The notes: generated by a model not told the origin, from the letters alone. Positions 10,101-18,683 are shown, counted from the first letter of the stretch. The stretch is DNA of 64,000 nt from Caballeronia sp. INDeC2 (GCF_023631325.1 NZ_JALQDG010000046.1:1-64000); one strand, 5' to 3'. Translations and numbers: made by a program.

Positions 10101-11060
10101 GCGGGAACGGCCTAGCCCCCGTGCGATGTCCCCGAGCTTGCCGAGGATGTGCCGCCTGCTTTCCTCCGACATGACGTCGTCGGCTTTCTTGCTCTTGAGC
10201 AGCGCGTCGCACAACGTGTACATCAACATGACAGCGGCACGGGAAACGAGGTTGTTTTCCGGACCGGCCGCCGTCACCAGTCGCTCGATGATCGACATGA
10301 AGTCCTCGCCGTATCCCTGTTCGACGATGCGCTCCACATGAAGCTGCTCGACAGGTACGACGGACGATGTCAGCGCGGTGTCGGCAAAGGCGAGAACCGT
10401 GCCGCCGCCGAGCACGTCCGCGGCGAGATAGCGCGATGCGAAGTCCGTCAGCACGCTGTCATCGTGGCACGATCTGAACGTGAGTGAGCGCCTGGAAACG
10501 AGATCGCGGCGAAACAGCAGATCTTCCGCGAAAGGCCTGAGGGTCGCGGTCATCCGTGCGTACGGCAAGACCCGGGTGACTCCGAAGGGATCGTGCTTGC
10601 CCTGATAGAAGCTTCGGCCGTTCTTTTCGAGTGTCTTGTGCGCAACGAGCGTGGGCTCGTTCTCCAGCGCCTTGAGAGTCGATCCTAGACGGCCGATGAA
10701 GGCAGGCGTCACGCTCTGACCGGGCTGAACGAATTTGATCCATCGCGCCTTCGATACCGATAGCGCATAGTTGCAGGCCTCGGCTCGATTTTCGAAGGTG
10801 CGCGCGCCGGTGCGTCGATTCGTCGACACACCATACGATGCCGCAACGATTTCCACGACTCCCTTCGTATTTCTCGCGAGTCGATCGAACACGCTAAGTG
10901 CGTCCGCGTCCATCGAAGCGCTTTCGCAGACCACAAGCAGCGAGAAGAGCGGGCTTCCTGTCTCGGTCGCGAACGGCCTGGAAGTGCGCTTGCGAACCAT
11001 GTCGGAAACAAACAAGCCGGGATTTCTGATCAGTTTTCGGAGTTTTTTTTTCATGTTCAT
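7104..11060 (-). CDS. CDP-glycerol glycerophosphotransferase-family capsule polymerase with N-terminal GT-like and C-terminal TPR regions
   Basis: A very long (about 1318 residues) capsule polymerase. The N-terminal ~350 residues resemble a GT-A transferase (FSLLVVC, ACNYALSVSKARWIKFVQPG). Residues roughly 480-870 match the CDP-glycerol:poly(glycerophosphate) glycerophosphotransferase (TagF-like) family: VWVITDRDDGADDNAEHFY, FLQHGITKDD, HP of FFPHPNLREY, then TDYSSVAFDVAYL and GYYDYERDGFGP. The last ~400 residues are TPR-like helical repeats (ARRELGDVRGARALLDTE). The family transfers glycerol-phosphate or similar polyol-phosphate units. Starts at 11078, 11060 and 11054 are all possible; none has an ideal ribosome site. 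It couples by ATGA to the beta-propeller gene. Confidence 0.82.
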   Translation of the reverse strand: MNMKKKLRKLIRNPGLFVSDMVRKRTSRPFATETGSPLFSLLVVCESASMDADALSVFDRLARNTKGVVEIVAASYGVSTNRRTGARTFENRAEACNYALSVSKARWIKFVQPGQSVTPAFIGRLGSTLKALENEPTLVAHKTLEKNGRSFYQGKHDPFGVTRVLPYARMTATLRPFAEDLLFRRDLVSRRSLTFRSCHDDSVLTDFASRYLAADVLGGGTVLAFADTALTSSVVPVEQLHVERIVEQGYGEDFMSIIERLVTAAGPENNLVSRAAVMLMYTLCDALLKSKKADDVMSEESRRHILGKLGDIARGLGRSRIWTTGMPGYGAFQKTVLLALAGTEPAHVRIVLVDGYDAHEDMVRLRYFSEDAGFESVWLGERETLPRHARSIRHHILGQPVCTERLLWVSLAGKGGELRFEAETGTDCKLSMGGKSHARIAVSDIHTFFNPAKLLESHLPVKTRILRYLATRAWTRSAYKDVWVITDRDDGADDNAEHFYRYLLRERSDINARFLLSKKSADWKRLQHEGFRLLPFGGLRHRLALINAEFIISSQANPSVVSYLPKKHYADLMNSRLVFLQHGITKDDQSQWLNSRDIRLLVTAARDEFDDISANGRYKYSDRETILTGFPRHDALLASPSQHDLVLIMPTWRKHLSGELLHRSSRRAHNPRFAESEFATRWSALLNSDELRRLHERNATRLVFFPHPNLREYLGELKVPSYIEVPSASDGSLQALFRDAGMLVTDYSSVAFDVAYLGKPVAYLQFDVREFFAGHSYSRGYYDYERDGFGPVFMSEAALAGHIADMVSSGFSMQAEYQRRVDRFFAYRDGRASERICQRIEALKQSSGDVSDNTKLAIEQARNASRFGRWELALKRWETVEKSCDDAPSRREAVIHMAQARRELGDVRGARALLDTEIADSDDHIELLFSERAELAELEGDWDTAIDAWRDMAALRDESPARLRLVQAYRSVGDLLSAQLELAKISTWASDSEAYRIQEAALAASVENWEASARIWSELIVNPRICLRVEDRVFASVALEKIGDVKAARAVLAPAERDASPLLAVRVRRAELDFAQRRWKAVEAAWTAITQESGYHLAAEHVFQLAVAQRMLKKRVEARASFQALRVTGYQSWEADCHFCGLLYQEKAWDEIVASFDFRAVDPGAEHAIAFLHKLGTACAATGRIADARVILALMIDAQLATRDAEGPRAYLCARLAMESREWETAAHCWSALLEKYPEAAPKDALRQLLVSLRRLQDSAGIARALYMQLESMVCQRIESRRHDDATLARCADLLNYWRSDSPTTRPNELHKEPICSR

Positions 11061-11164
11061 CTGCACTGCTTGATTCATCCTCGGGGCCACCGCTTGCCGG
11101 TCGGGCCGGATGCCTAGTTCAACCCATGACGACGAGCCCACAGTGCCCGATTTTGCGACTGGAG

Positions 11165-12277
11165 CTAGTACGCGCCGAGGAGGAAGCGGAGCTTTCTGAG
11201 CGGCGTATCGAGCCGGTCGGCGTGGCCGGGCCGGTTGTCGAAGAGAATCGTGTAAGCGTGAGGGTCTGCCCGGTGCGCATGACAGATATCGAGCCAGGCG
11301 CGCATGAGCGACAAGTCCCACGCGGACCGGTCCTCGTCCTTGGCTCTTTCGCGTTCCGGTATCAGCATCGCCAGCTTCTCGCGGAACAGCTTCGCGTTAC
11401 GTTCGCGGGCCCGGTAGTAGTCGTCGCGCCCGGTGCTGTGCCATAGATGGAAAGCGACCTCTTTCCGTAACAACGACGGCAGTGCGAGCAGAGCCAGCTG
11501 TCCACGAAATCCTCGCGATAGCAGTGGCGCCCGCGTCGGCGCGTCGACCAGTAGATCCGCCGTTCGCTTGACCTGACCGTGGATCGACGCGAGCCGCACC
11601 AGAAAGTCGAAGTCTTCGTAGCCGTGCCCGCTAAATGCTTCGTCGAAACCACCGGCCCTTGCGAAATCCTCGGTGCGGAACACCGTTACGGAACTCGGTA
11701 GCGCAAGATGCAGAAACGGCGCGCGCTTGTACTTCAGGTAATCGCCGAAGAGCGCCTCCGGTTCTGTCCTGTTCTTGCGGAGCCGGCTCGTGCCGGCGCG
11801 CGACAAATAGAGACAAGGCAGCACGCCGAATGGCCGTTCGCCGTTTGCAACCGAAGCCGCGACACCGTGGAGCATGCCTGTCGGTACATGAAGATCGGCA
11901 TCCAGCAACACGGTGAACGGTGAATCGACGGCCGTCATCGCCTTGTTTCGCAGGAGCGCGTTGTTCACCTCGCCCTCGTAATACGCGTTGCTGACGATGC
12001 GAGCGCCGTGATAGGCGCACAGCCGTTTCAGCAGGCCGTCGTAAAGGTTGCCACGATCGTTGTGCCCCACGACGACGGAGACGCCCTGTTCGCGCGAGCG
12101 TCCGAGCAGTCCGTGAAATCGCGACAGCAGATTCGCGGGCCGGCGCTCGAGGTCAGCAGGAATAATCGCCGTGATGCCGTTTCGGCTTCCATGCCGCACG
12201 TCTCGCGCGGCGATGGTCGGGCCGAACTTTTCGCGCGGGGCGCTGGGGTAGCGATGCATCAGATCCATTTTTATCAC
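11165..12277 (-). CDS. GT2-family glycosyltransferase of the capsule locus
   Basis: About 370 residues with a GT-A fold. N-terminal GITAIIPADLERRP starts the nucleotide-sugar binding region, a DADLHVP segment supplies the DxD-like metal motif, and HGYEDFDFLVRL in the C-terminal half matches the acceptor-side motif of the galactosyltransferase-type GT2/GT7 C-terminal module. No membrane helix is evident, so it should be cytosolic. GTG at 12277 overlaps the TGA of the export gene upstream (GTGA), supporting coupling; ATG at 12268 is an alternative. Presumably it adds a sugar to the capsule repeat; the sugar cannot be told from sequence. Confidence 0.82.
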   Translation of the reverse strand: MIKMDLMHRYPSAPREKFGPTIAARDVRHGSRNGITAIIPADLERRPANLLSRFHGLLGRSREQGVSVVVGHNDRGNLYDGLLKRLCAYHGARIVSNAYYEGEVNNALLRNKAMTAVDSPFTVLLDADLHVPTGMLHGVAASVANGERPFGVLPCLYLSRAGTSRLRKNRTEPEALFGDYLKYKRAPFLHLALPSSVTVFRTEDFARAGGFDEAFSGHGYEDFDFLVRLASIHGQVKRTADLLVDAPTRAPLLSRGFRGQLALLALPSLLRKEVAFHLWHSTGRDDYYRARERNAKLFREKLAMLIPERERAKDEDRSAWDLSLMRAWLDICHAHRADPHAYTILFDNRPGHADRLDTPLRKLRFLLGAY

Positions 12278-14076
12278 AGGCCCAATGCGACCTTCGCGCT
12301 GATCGCAACCTGATAAAGAATCTGGAACACGTCCTTGGCGAACTGGCGCGTCTTGAAATCCACCTTCGGCAACACGAGGATCTCATCTCCGGCTACGACC
12401 TGCTTGTCTTTTTTGCCGTCGGAGAACGTGCCGTTCAGATGAGCGACGACGATACGCGAGCCGTCGGCAGCCTGAGAGAATCCGCCTGCCTTCGCGATAT
12501 AGTCGTCCACCGTGTAACGATCGTCCGCCGCAATCGTGTTCGGGAAGAGAACCTCCCCGCCAACCAGGACGAGACCATCCCTCGCGGGCACGCGCAGCAC
12601 ATCGCCGTTTTCGAGCAACAGGTCATCCCTGATTTCTCCGGTGCCGATCACCGCCTGTCCTTGCGGTTCGATCTTGCGGGCGCGGTCCACCCACTGGAGC
12701 GCCAGTGCGGCCTCGTCCGTGCGCAGGCGCGCCTCTTCTTCCGTTCCCGATCGTGCCGTCAGCACCGCCATCTCGAGGTTCTGCAACGAAGTCTGCAGCA
12801 ACTGCTTCTGCCGATCCTTGACGCTCGCGCGAAATAGTTGAATGTCGTCCGGCGAAGATCGCTCGGTCATCTGAACCCGCGACAGGAGCCCGCCCAGGCG
12901 GGAACCGTAAGGCAGCACGTATTCCTGCGGCCCGATGTGTTCGCCTTCGACGCGTACCGTGATGGTCCCCGGCTGCTTGTCCGCGGTGAACTCCACCAGG
13001 TCGCCGTCCTGCAATGTAACCGACTTGCTCGCGGCGATGGAAAAGTACTCCACGTTTCGCGTCGTTCCGGTGTTGCGCGTCACGCGCACGTGCGTTGCGG
13101 ACGGATCCGGCTTTGCTGCGTCGGCGATGCTGCTGAGCGTCGTAGCGTTGCCTGGAAACTCGAACGACTTCGCATTGGCCGCCATGCCGCTCGCCAGGAT
13201 CGAGCCGTGACGAGGACCGACGAATACGACGTCTCCATCCGCAAGCGGCGGCGAATTTAGGTCGCCACGCAGCAGGAAATCGTAGAGGTTTATCTTCGCG
13301 CGCACCGTGGCGCCACGCTTGACCTGCACATCGATGAAGGAGCCGCGGTCGGGATCGACGCCCCCTGCCTGATCCAGATAGCGCAAGACGCTATCGTTGG
13401 ACGTGCCGTTGTACATCCCGGGATGACGCGCGAAACCCGCGACATATACACGAACCGGCTGCGACGCCTGAAGATCGACATAGATGGAAACGCGATTGCT
13501 GAATACGCGTCGCAACGCACTCGTCACCGTGGCCTGCAGATCCCGATTGGCGACACCGGCGATCCGCAGCGGACCTGCGTGAGGCAAGAAGATGCTGCCT
13601 TGCGAATCCACGGTGAGCGTCGAATCGAAGTCGAATCCGCCCCACATGCGCAGACGCAAACGGTCGCCGATCGAGACGACGTAATCGCCATTGAATGCGA
13701 CCGATGGTCCGCGGGAAAAAGCCCCCGTGAAAAGTTGCGCCCCAAAGACGGGACTGGCGGCGTTCGCTGCATAGTCCGCCCGTTGCGCAGCGGTGTCCGG
13801 CACCACGCTGCCGGCGGGCGCGCCTGGCGTCATCGGATCAGCCTGGCCAGTCGGCAAGACCGGCCATTGCGAAGACGACGGCTGAGCCGATGAATTCATC
13901 GCAGAGGACAGTTCGCTCTGGTTGGCGCCTTGCTTGTCGGGTCGCGCCGCCGCACCGGACTGCCGTCCGTAGCCATAGCGCATGATGGTTCGATAATCCG
14001 ATGAGCCGTCGATATCCTGCGCGTCAGCCGCAACCGAGGCCACCGAGAGGATGAAAAGGATCAGTACACGAAACAT
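12274..14076 (-). CDS. kpsD: Capsule polysaccharide export outer-membrane-complex protein, KpsD-like
   Basis: A 600-residue polysaccharide export (Poly_export/SLBB) protein. A signal peptide (RVLILFILSVASVAADAQ) is followed by a low-complexity linker to about residue 110. Then comes the Poly_export domain (GDYVVSIGDRLRLRMWG, ..GSIFLPHAGPLRIAG) and several SLBB-like repeats (RVYVAGFARHPGMY, TVRVEGEHIGPQEYVL, VLVGGEVLFPNTI). No lipobox Cys was seen in the signal peptide, as in E. coli KpsD rather than Wza. It forms the periplasmic/outer-membrane end of the ABC capsule exporter with KpsE and KpsMT. It lies 3 bp downstream of kpsE and overlaps the glycosyltransferase gene. Confidence 0.88.
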   Translation of the reverse strand: MFRVLILFILSVASVAADAQDIDGSSDYRTIMRYGYGRQSGAAARPDKQGANQSELSSAMNSSAQPSSSQWPVLPTGQADPMTPGAPAGSVVPDTAAQRADYAANAASPVFGAQLFTGAFSRGPSVAFNGDYVVSIGDRLRLRMWGGFDFDSTLTVDSQGSIFLPHAGPLRIAGVANRDLQATVTSALRRVFSNRVSIYVDLQASQPVRVYVAGFARHPGMYNGTSNDSVLRYLDQAGGVDPDRGSFIDVQVKRGATVRAKINLYDFLLRGDLNSPPLADGDVVFVGPRHGSILASGMAANAKSFEFPGNATTLSSIADAAKPDPSATHVRVTRNTGTTRNVEYFSIAASKSVTLQDGDLVEFTADKQPGTITVRVEGEHIGPQEYVLPYGSRLGGLLSRVQMTERSSPDDIQLFRASVKDRQKQLLQTSLQNLEMAVLTARSGTEEEARLRTDEAALALQWVDRARKIEPQGQAVIGTGEIRDDLLLENGDVLRVPARDGLVLVGGEVLFPNTIAADDRYTVDDYIAKAGGFSQAADGSRIVVAHLNGTFSDGKKDKQVVAGDEILVLPKVDFKTRQFAKDVFQILYQVAISAKVALGL

Positions 14077-14079
14077 AGT

Positions 14080-15234
14080 TCAGTCCCGATGGTCGCGAAT
14101 GATCGCGCCTAGCAGATAAATCACGCCGGTTACGAGCAGCGCCACGATCGTGAACGCCGCGATGTTGTATAGCCTTCTCGGTTCGATGGAATCCTGTGGA
14201 AGATTCGCCGACTGGAGAATGCTCACGCTCTTGATCTTGCGCGTTGCATCGAGCCGCGCCTTTTCGAGCGCAGCCAATGCCGTCTTGTAGACGTCTTCGG
14301 TGAATGCGGCATCGGCCTGCAGACGTTCCTGCTGCTCCGCCAGCTTGTTGAGCGGCGCGCCCTTCTTCGCCGCGAGCCGGCCACGCTCGACGCCGATCTG
14401 CTGTTGCAAGGCCGCGATCTGCGAGTCGATCTGCACCATGTCGGGCGCCGCCGGCGTTAGATAGCCCTCCATCGCACGCTTCTGAGCCGTGAGATTCGCA
14501 CGCTCGCCTTCGAGTCGCGCGACGACTTCGGACACGCTCTCGACAGTGGCCGAAGGCGACACCAGACCGTTGCCGTTCTGAAACGCCAGCAGCTGTTGGC
14601 GCGCGTCGGCCATCCGCTTCCTGATGCTCACGAGCTGCTTCTCGATGAAGTCCACCTGCTCTTGCGCAAGCGTGTTGTCCTGCTTGTTCATCTCGTTCTC
14701 GCCTTCGTCGACGAGCAGCCGCGCGATTGCTTGCGCCATCGCTGGTGTGTAGGCCTGCGCCTTGACCGTCAACACTTGCGAATAGTCGTCGTAAGTCACG
14801 GTGACGCGAGACAGGTAGTAATCGTGGAAGGTCTCGTCGGAAGCGTCCTTGCTCCACAGGCGGGAGATCAGATCACGCTTGTGATCGCTATAGTGGTTGC
14901 GCAGGCCGAGTTTCTGGTCGAGTTCGCGCATCATGTCGACGGAAAGCAACCGGTCCTTGAAGAGCAGCACGTCATGCGACGCCGTCGAGCCCGTCAGCAT
15001 CGTGATGAGATCGCCGGAACCGTTTTGGGAAATGGTGTCGGTCCGGTCGATCACGAGATGCGCTTCGGAGACGTAGCGGTCCGACGCGAGAACACCCCAA
15101 TATAGGGACGCGCACAGTATCGCTACCATCAGGAGCGTGCGAAGCCAATGTTTACGCAAGACCTTCGGCTTGAGCAGAGACAGCGTCGCCGTGTGCGCCG
15201 ATCGCAACATGTTCGACGCGGGTAGGGCCTTCAT
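14080..15234 (-). CDS. kpsE: Capsule polysaccharide export inner-membrane protein, KpsE-like
   Basis: Polysaccharide co-polymerase of the PCP-3 class, linking the KpsMT ABC transporter to the outer-membrane channel. About 384 residues: an N-terminal transmembrane helix (WLRTLLMVAILCASLYWGVLA), a periplasmic region with DRYVSEAHLVI typical of the family, a long coiled coil around residues 195-320 (QVDFIEKQLVSIRKRMADARQQ...), and a C-terminal transmembrane helix (AAFTIVALLVTGVIYLLGA). Start at 15234 is preferred because ATG shares a base with the TGA of kpsT (TGATG); an in-frame ATG at 15246 adds four residues. Family assignment is secure; gene naming follows E. coli group 2 capsules. Confidence 0.9.
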   Translation of the reverse strand: MKALPASNMLRSAHTATLSLLKPKVLRKHWLRTLLMVAILCASLYWGVLASDRYVSEAHLVIDRTDTISQNGSGDLITMLTGSTASHDVLLFKDRLLSVDMMRELDQKLGLRNHYSDHKRDLISRLWSKDASDETFHDYYLSRVTVTYDDYSQVLTVKAQAYTPAMAQAIARLLVDEGENEMNKQDNTLAQEQVDFIEKQLVSIRKRMADARQQLLAFQNGNGLVSPSATVESVSEVVARLEGERANLTAQKRAMEGYLTPAAPDMVQIDSQIAALQQQIGVERGRLAAKKGAPLNKLAEQQERLQADAAFTEDVYKTALAALEKARLDATRKIKSVSILQSANLPQDSIEPRRLYNIAAFTIVALLVTGVIYLLGAIIRDHRD

Positions 15235-15896
15235 CAAAGTGCGCATTTCTTGTAACGGGCGAGCCCTTCTTCCAGATCATCGAACCAGTGTGCTTTGCCT
15301 TCGTGCAGCCAGACAGCCGACTTGCAAAAGCTCTTGAGGGTGGCCTCGTCGTGCGAAACCATCACGAGTCCCGCGCGTGAAGCGAGAGTGCGAAACGCCT
15401 CGCGAGATTTCTTTCGAAACGCCGCGTCGCCCACCGCGGTCAGTTCGTCGACGAGATAGATATCGAAATCGAAGGCAAGCGAGATCGCAAAAGCGAGTCG
15501 CGAGCGCATGCCGGACGAGAACGACTTCACCGGCTTGTCGATACGTTTGCCGAGTTCGGAGAACTCTTCGACGAATGCCAGCCGCTCCGCCAGTTTGGAC
15601 TCCGGCACGCCGTGTATGCGGGCGACGAATTTGGCATTCTGCGAGCCGGAGAGCGAACCTTGAAAGCCGCCTGCGAGACCCATCGGCCAGGAGACGCGGC
15701 ACGTGCGCGTGATCGAGCCGGAGCTCGGCCGGTCCATGCCGCCGATGAGATTTAGCAGCGTGGTCTTGCCAACACCGTTGCGGCCGATAACGCCCACTTT
15801 CGCGTCGGGTTCGATCTTCAGATTGACGTCGTCGAGAACGTGCTCGGTCCCATGATGGCTTCGATATCGCTTTGACACTCCGTTGACAATGATCAT
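15234..15896 (-). CDS. kpsT: Capsule polysaccharide ABC transporter ATP-binding protein KpsT
   Basis: ATPase of the capsule exporter, about 220 residues, the usual KpsT size. Walker A is GRNGVGKTT, the Q-loop region is MGLAGGFQGS, the ABC signature is FSSGMRSRLAFA and Walker B is IYLVDELTAVGD, with a switch His in MVSHD. The Q-loop region and the short C-terminus match polysaccharide-exporting ABC proteins (KpsT/CtrD/BexA). ATG 15896 overlaps the TGA of kpsM (ATGA); the 24 extra in-frame codons upstream lie within kpsM and are not used. Works with KpsM in the inner membrane to export the capsule polymer carried on its poly-Kdo lipid. Confidence 0.96.
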   Translation of the reverse strand: MIIVNGVSKRYRSHHGTEHVLDDVNLKIEPDAKVGVIGRNGVGKTTLLNLIGGMDRPSSGSITRTCRVSWPMGLAGGFQGSLSGSQNAKFVARIHGVPESKLAERLAFVEEFSELGKRIDKPVKSFSSGMRSRLAFAISLAFDFDIYLVDELTAVGDAAFRKKSREAFRTLASRAGLVMVSHDEATLKSFCKSAVWLHEGKAHWFDDLEEGLARYKKCAL

Positions 15897-16696
15897 CTTT
15901 CTCCCAACTTGCGCTCGAAACGGACATGCAGGAACAGACCGAGCGCAACCAGGCACAGCGCCCAACACCCGAGATAGGCGGGATCGACTTGATCTGGCTC
16001 CGCGTAGGCCTCGAAATAGCCGCTTCGCATCATCTCGACGCCATGCACGATCGGATTGAGAAAAAACAGATTACGCGCTGAAGCCGGAATCCACGAAGAC
16101 GGATAAAGCGCCGCCGACGTGTAATACAACGGCCCGAAAAGCATCTTTGCAATCTGGCCTATTTCAGGAATGAGCCGCTTCGCCGACGAAAGCGTGAGCG
16201 CCAGCCCCATTCCGAACGACCACATCAACGCAGCCCCCGTGATGACACGCAACGGATGACAGACGGAGATGTCGGCACCGAACATCGCGCAACTCGTGAC
16301 AAGCAGAACGCCGATTACCAGAAATATGATTCCCTCGAGAAATCCTCGCGCGAGAACCGTGTCTACCGGCTTGATTTGCCGGTACGTGAAGAGAGCCATA
16401 TTCGCCGAGATTGCTTCCATGCCGCGTAGCGACACGCTACGCATCATGAAGAATGCGAGCACGCCAATTCCGATGAAAAGCGGAACATTCACGCCAGGAA
16501 TGAAGTGATGCTGGACGAGTCCGTGCCAAAGCATGAGCAAGACGATATGTTCGCCGGGTTCGAGCAGCATCCAAAGCCACGCCCCGCGTTCGATGGAAAG
16601 CCGCGTCACAGCTTCGCGCAAAACCAGCGCGTAAAGCACCGCGCTCATTACCCTCAGCGAAGAGCGAGGCGTGGGTGCGAATTCACTGCGCGTCAT
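15893..16696 (-). CDS. kpsM: Capsule polysaccharide ABC transporter permease KpsM
   Basis: ABC-2-type inner-membrane permease, 267 residues. About six transmembrane segments are visible (IVLLMLWHGLV, VPLFIGIGVLAFFMM, GIIFLVIGVLLVTSCAMF, VITGAALMWSFGMGLALTL, CWALCLVALGLFL). The NPIVHGVEMMRSGYF motif near the C-terminus is typical of KpsM/CtrC/BexB. It pairs with KpsT, coupled by a 4-bp ATGA overlap. It is the first gene of the minus-strand capsule operon, so the promoter must lie in the region 16697-17157. No unusual residues were noted. Confidence 0.95.
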   Translation of the reverse strand: MTRSEFAPTPRSSLRVMSAVLYALVLREAVTRLSIERGAWLWMLLEPGEHIVLLMLWHGLVQHHFIPGVNVPLFIGIGVLAFFMMRSVSLRGMEAISANMALFTYRQIKPVDTVLARGFLEGIIFLVIGVLLVTSCAMFGADISVCHPLRVITGAALMWSFGMGLALTLSSAKRLIPEIGQIAKMLFGPLYYTSAALYPSSWIPASARNLFFLNPIVHGVEMMRSGYFEAYAEPDQVDPAYLGCWALCLVALGLFLHVRFERKLGER

Positions 16697-17157
16697 GGCG
16701 CCTCGAACGAGGGCAACGCTTCGCCCGGCATAGCGACAGACACGCCGCGCCTCAATGCAACTGACTTTGACATTTACCGATACGCCCTGCGACTGCGTTA
16801 AAAGCTGGTGGAACTTGTTACCTCAAGTTGCTTCTGGCGCATGCACAAAACTGTGACAAGGCGATGACAACGCTCGAGAAGGGCGGGAGCATACATCAAA
16901 TTGATAAGTATCGGTAGGAATTAAGGATACACTTTAATAATTAGCAATTTCACAACAAAACAACAACTTGAGGCATCCGAAAGCTATGATTTCGCGCAAG
17001 GGAACGCCTCGGGGCCCGTAAATCGTTTGCGCGCGGCGTATATTCGACGCATCGAAAATGAGCGGTAACAGTTACCTGAGGCGGCGGCAAGCAGTGGGCC
17101 ACGTTCGGCACGTATGCAGCGCGCCGATGCGACTCAGGGCCACATAACAAATCGACA
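16697..17157. promoter_or_regulatory. Divergent capsule promoter region between kpsM and kpsS
   Basis: A 461-bp gap between divergent capsule transcription units, so it holds both promoters. A stretch at about 16905-16970 is markedly AT-rich (ATCAAATTGATAAG, CACTTTAATAATTAGC), a possible H-NS-type silencing or promoter zone. A perfect 6-1-6 palindrome GGTAAC-A-GTTACC lies at 17064-17076, and its half-site with flank (GTTACCTCA/GTTACCTGA) recurs at 16817. No complete ops/JUMPStart element was found. No protein-coding gene is seen in the gap. Confidence 0.5.
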
Positions 17158-18495
17158 ATGACATCGACAGCTCAGCGATACGCAAAACTCGACGAGTTGG
17201 GCAAGCACGGCAGTGTGCTTTTGCTGCAAGGACCAAACGGTCCTTTCTTCAAGCATCTTGCCAAGCGCTTACGCGCCAATGGCACGACCGTGATGAAAGT
17301 CAATTTCAATGGCGGCGACTCACTGTTCTTTTGTGAAAAATCCGCAATACGTTATCGTGGCGCTTTTGAAGAATGGTCAACATTTTTCACGGTTCTGGTG
17401 AAGTCAAATTCCGTCAAGGCAATTGCCCTGTTCGGTCAATGGCGGCCCGTGCACCAAGTCGCGATCGCCATTGCACGCGAATTGCGGCTCAAGATCTTCG
17501 TATTCGAAGAAGGCTATGCAAGACCATGGTGGATCACGCTGGAAGAAAATGGAGTGAATGACGCCTCTTCGCTCATAAGCTGCATTCCCGACAAGCTTCC
17601 GGTTTTTCCGCAAATCGCCCGACCAGTGCGATTTCGCTTCGCCTTCACTCGCATGGCGATGTACTCGTACGCGTACTTTGCGTTTGGCGTGCTTTGTCGC
17701 AGGTCATATCCTCACTATGTCCACCACAAACCATTCCGCCCGTGGGAAACGCTTTACTGGATACGCTCGGCCTGCAAAAAGCTCACTTGCTCGCTGAACG
17801 AGAAGGGTATGCTCTCTTCATTGCTCGATCCGTACGGGCCAGATTTCTTCCTGGTGCCGCTCCAAATTAGCACTGACAGCCAGATCGTTCACTCTAGTCC
17901 TTGGGAAAACAACGAAGCATTCGTCGAAGCCACGATCCGATCCTTCGCGCGACATGCGGTATCGACGGATGTGCTCGTATTCAAACACCATCCGCTCGAA
18001 CGCGGTCACGCCGACTACGGCCGGTTCATCCACGCCCTCGCGGCGGAAGAAGGCATCGCCGAACGCGTGAAGTACATTCACGTCGGACACGTTCCTTCAT
18101 TGTTGAAGCGCTGCAAAGGCGCCGTTACCGTGAATTCGACGGCAGGCTTGCAGGCGCTCTATCACGGGGTGCCTTTGTGCGTAACGGGAAAGGCATTTTT
18201 TGCGCGCCCCGGACTCGTCTCAGGCAAGAATATCGATGCCTTTTGGCAAGATCCCGTCGATCCGAACCGGAAGCTATTCACTCGCTTCTACAGATACATG
18301 ATGCATACGACACAGATCAATGCATCGTTCTACGTGAGCAAAGACCTGGTCAAGGCTATGCCGGGATGTAGCCTGCTCCGGCTAGGAAGGCGCCTGACAG
18401 GCTGCGGCGCGGCGCTCGTGGTGTTCGGTTCCAGCGGATCGGGAAGCGTGATCGAACTCTTCGTGCGATCGATCCTGGACGCGTTCCGGGCTTAG
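17158..18495 (+). CDS. kpsS: Capsule polysaccharide Kdo transferase KpsS
   Basis: About 445 residues, matching the KpsS/LipB family that starts the poly-Kdo linker on the phospholipid capsule anchor before KpsC extends it. Family features are visible: VLLLQGPNGPFFKHLAKRLRANG near the N-terminus, VFEEGYARPWW (the EEGY/R motif), PLQISTDSQI with HS around residue 240, FKHHPLERG, and VTVNSTAGLQALYHGVP near the C-terminus. ATG 17158 follows a weak ribosome site. It is divergent from kpsM and followed by a small regulator gene. Lower GC than the neighbouring genes is consistent with transfer of the capsule island. Confidence 0.93.
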   Translation: MTSTAQRYAKLDELGKHGSVLLLQGPNGPFFKHLAKRLRANGTTVMKVNFNGGDSLFFCEKSAIRYRGAFEEWSTFFTVLVKSNSVKAIALFGQWRPVHQVAIAIARELRLKIFVFEEGYARPWWITLEENGVNDASSLISCIPDKLPVFPQIARPVRFRFAFTRMAMYSYAYFAFGVLCRRSYPHYVHHKPFRPWETLYWIRSACKKLTCSLNEKGMLSSLLDPYGPDFFLVPLQISTDSQIVHSSPWENNEAFVEATIRSFARHAVSTDVLVFKHHPLERGHADYGRFIHALAAEEGIAERVKYIHVGHVPSLLKRCKGAVTVNSTAGLQALYHGVPLCVTGKAFFARPGLVSGKNIDAFWQDPVDPNRKLFTRFYRYMMHTTQINASFYVSKDLVKAMPGCSLLRLGRRLTGCGAALVVFGSSGSGSVIELFVRSILDAFRA

Positions 18496-18683
18496 GCAGA
18501 GCCCTTCCTGTAGTTTTTCTGTCTCAAGATGAACATCTCCATTGAGATGCGTTGAGGGTGCGCTTTTCTAAACGATTCGTTGTACGGATGATTTTCGAGA
18601 AAATCGAAGATCTTCTATTTTCGTCCGTGGCAGCATAGACGACTCTAAGAAGATATTTTCTTTTCCATCCTCGCGTAGACGTC

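Noticed and set aside
11166..11446. Overlapping plus-strand frames opposite the GT2 gene
   Set aside because: Antisense to a gene with clear GT2 motifs; no domain.
17060..17070. ops/JUMPStart-like GAGCGGTAAC sequence before kpsS
   Set aside because: Only partly matches GGCGGTAGC and is not in a typical JUMPStart context; treated as part of a different palindrome.
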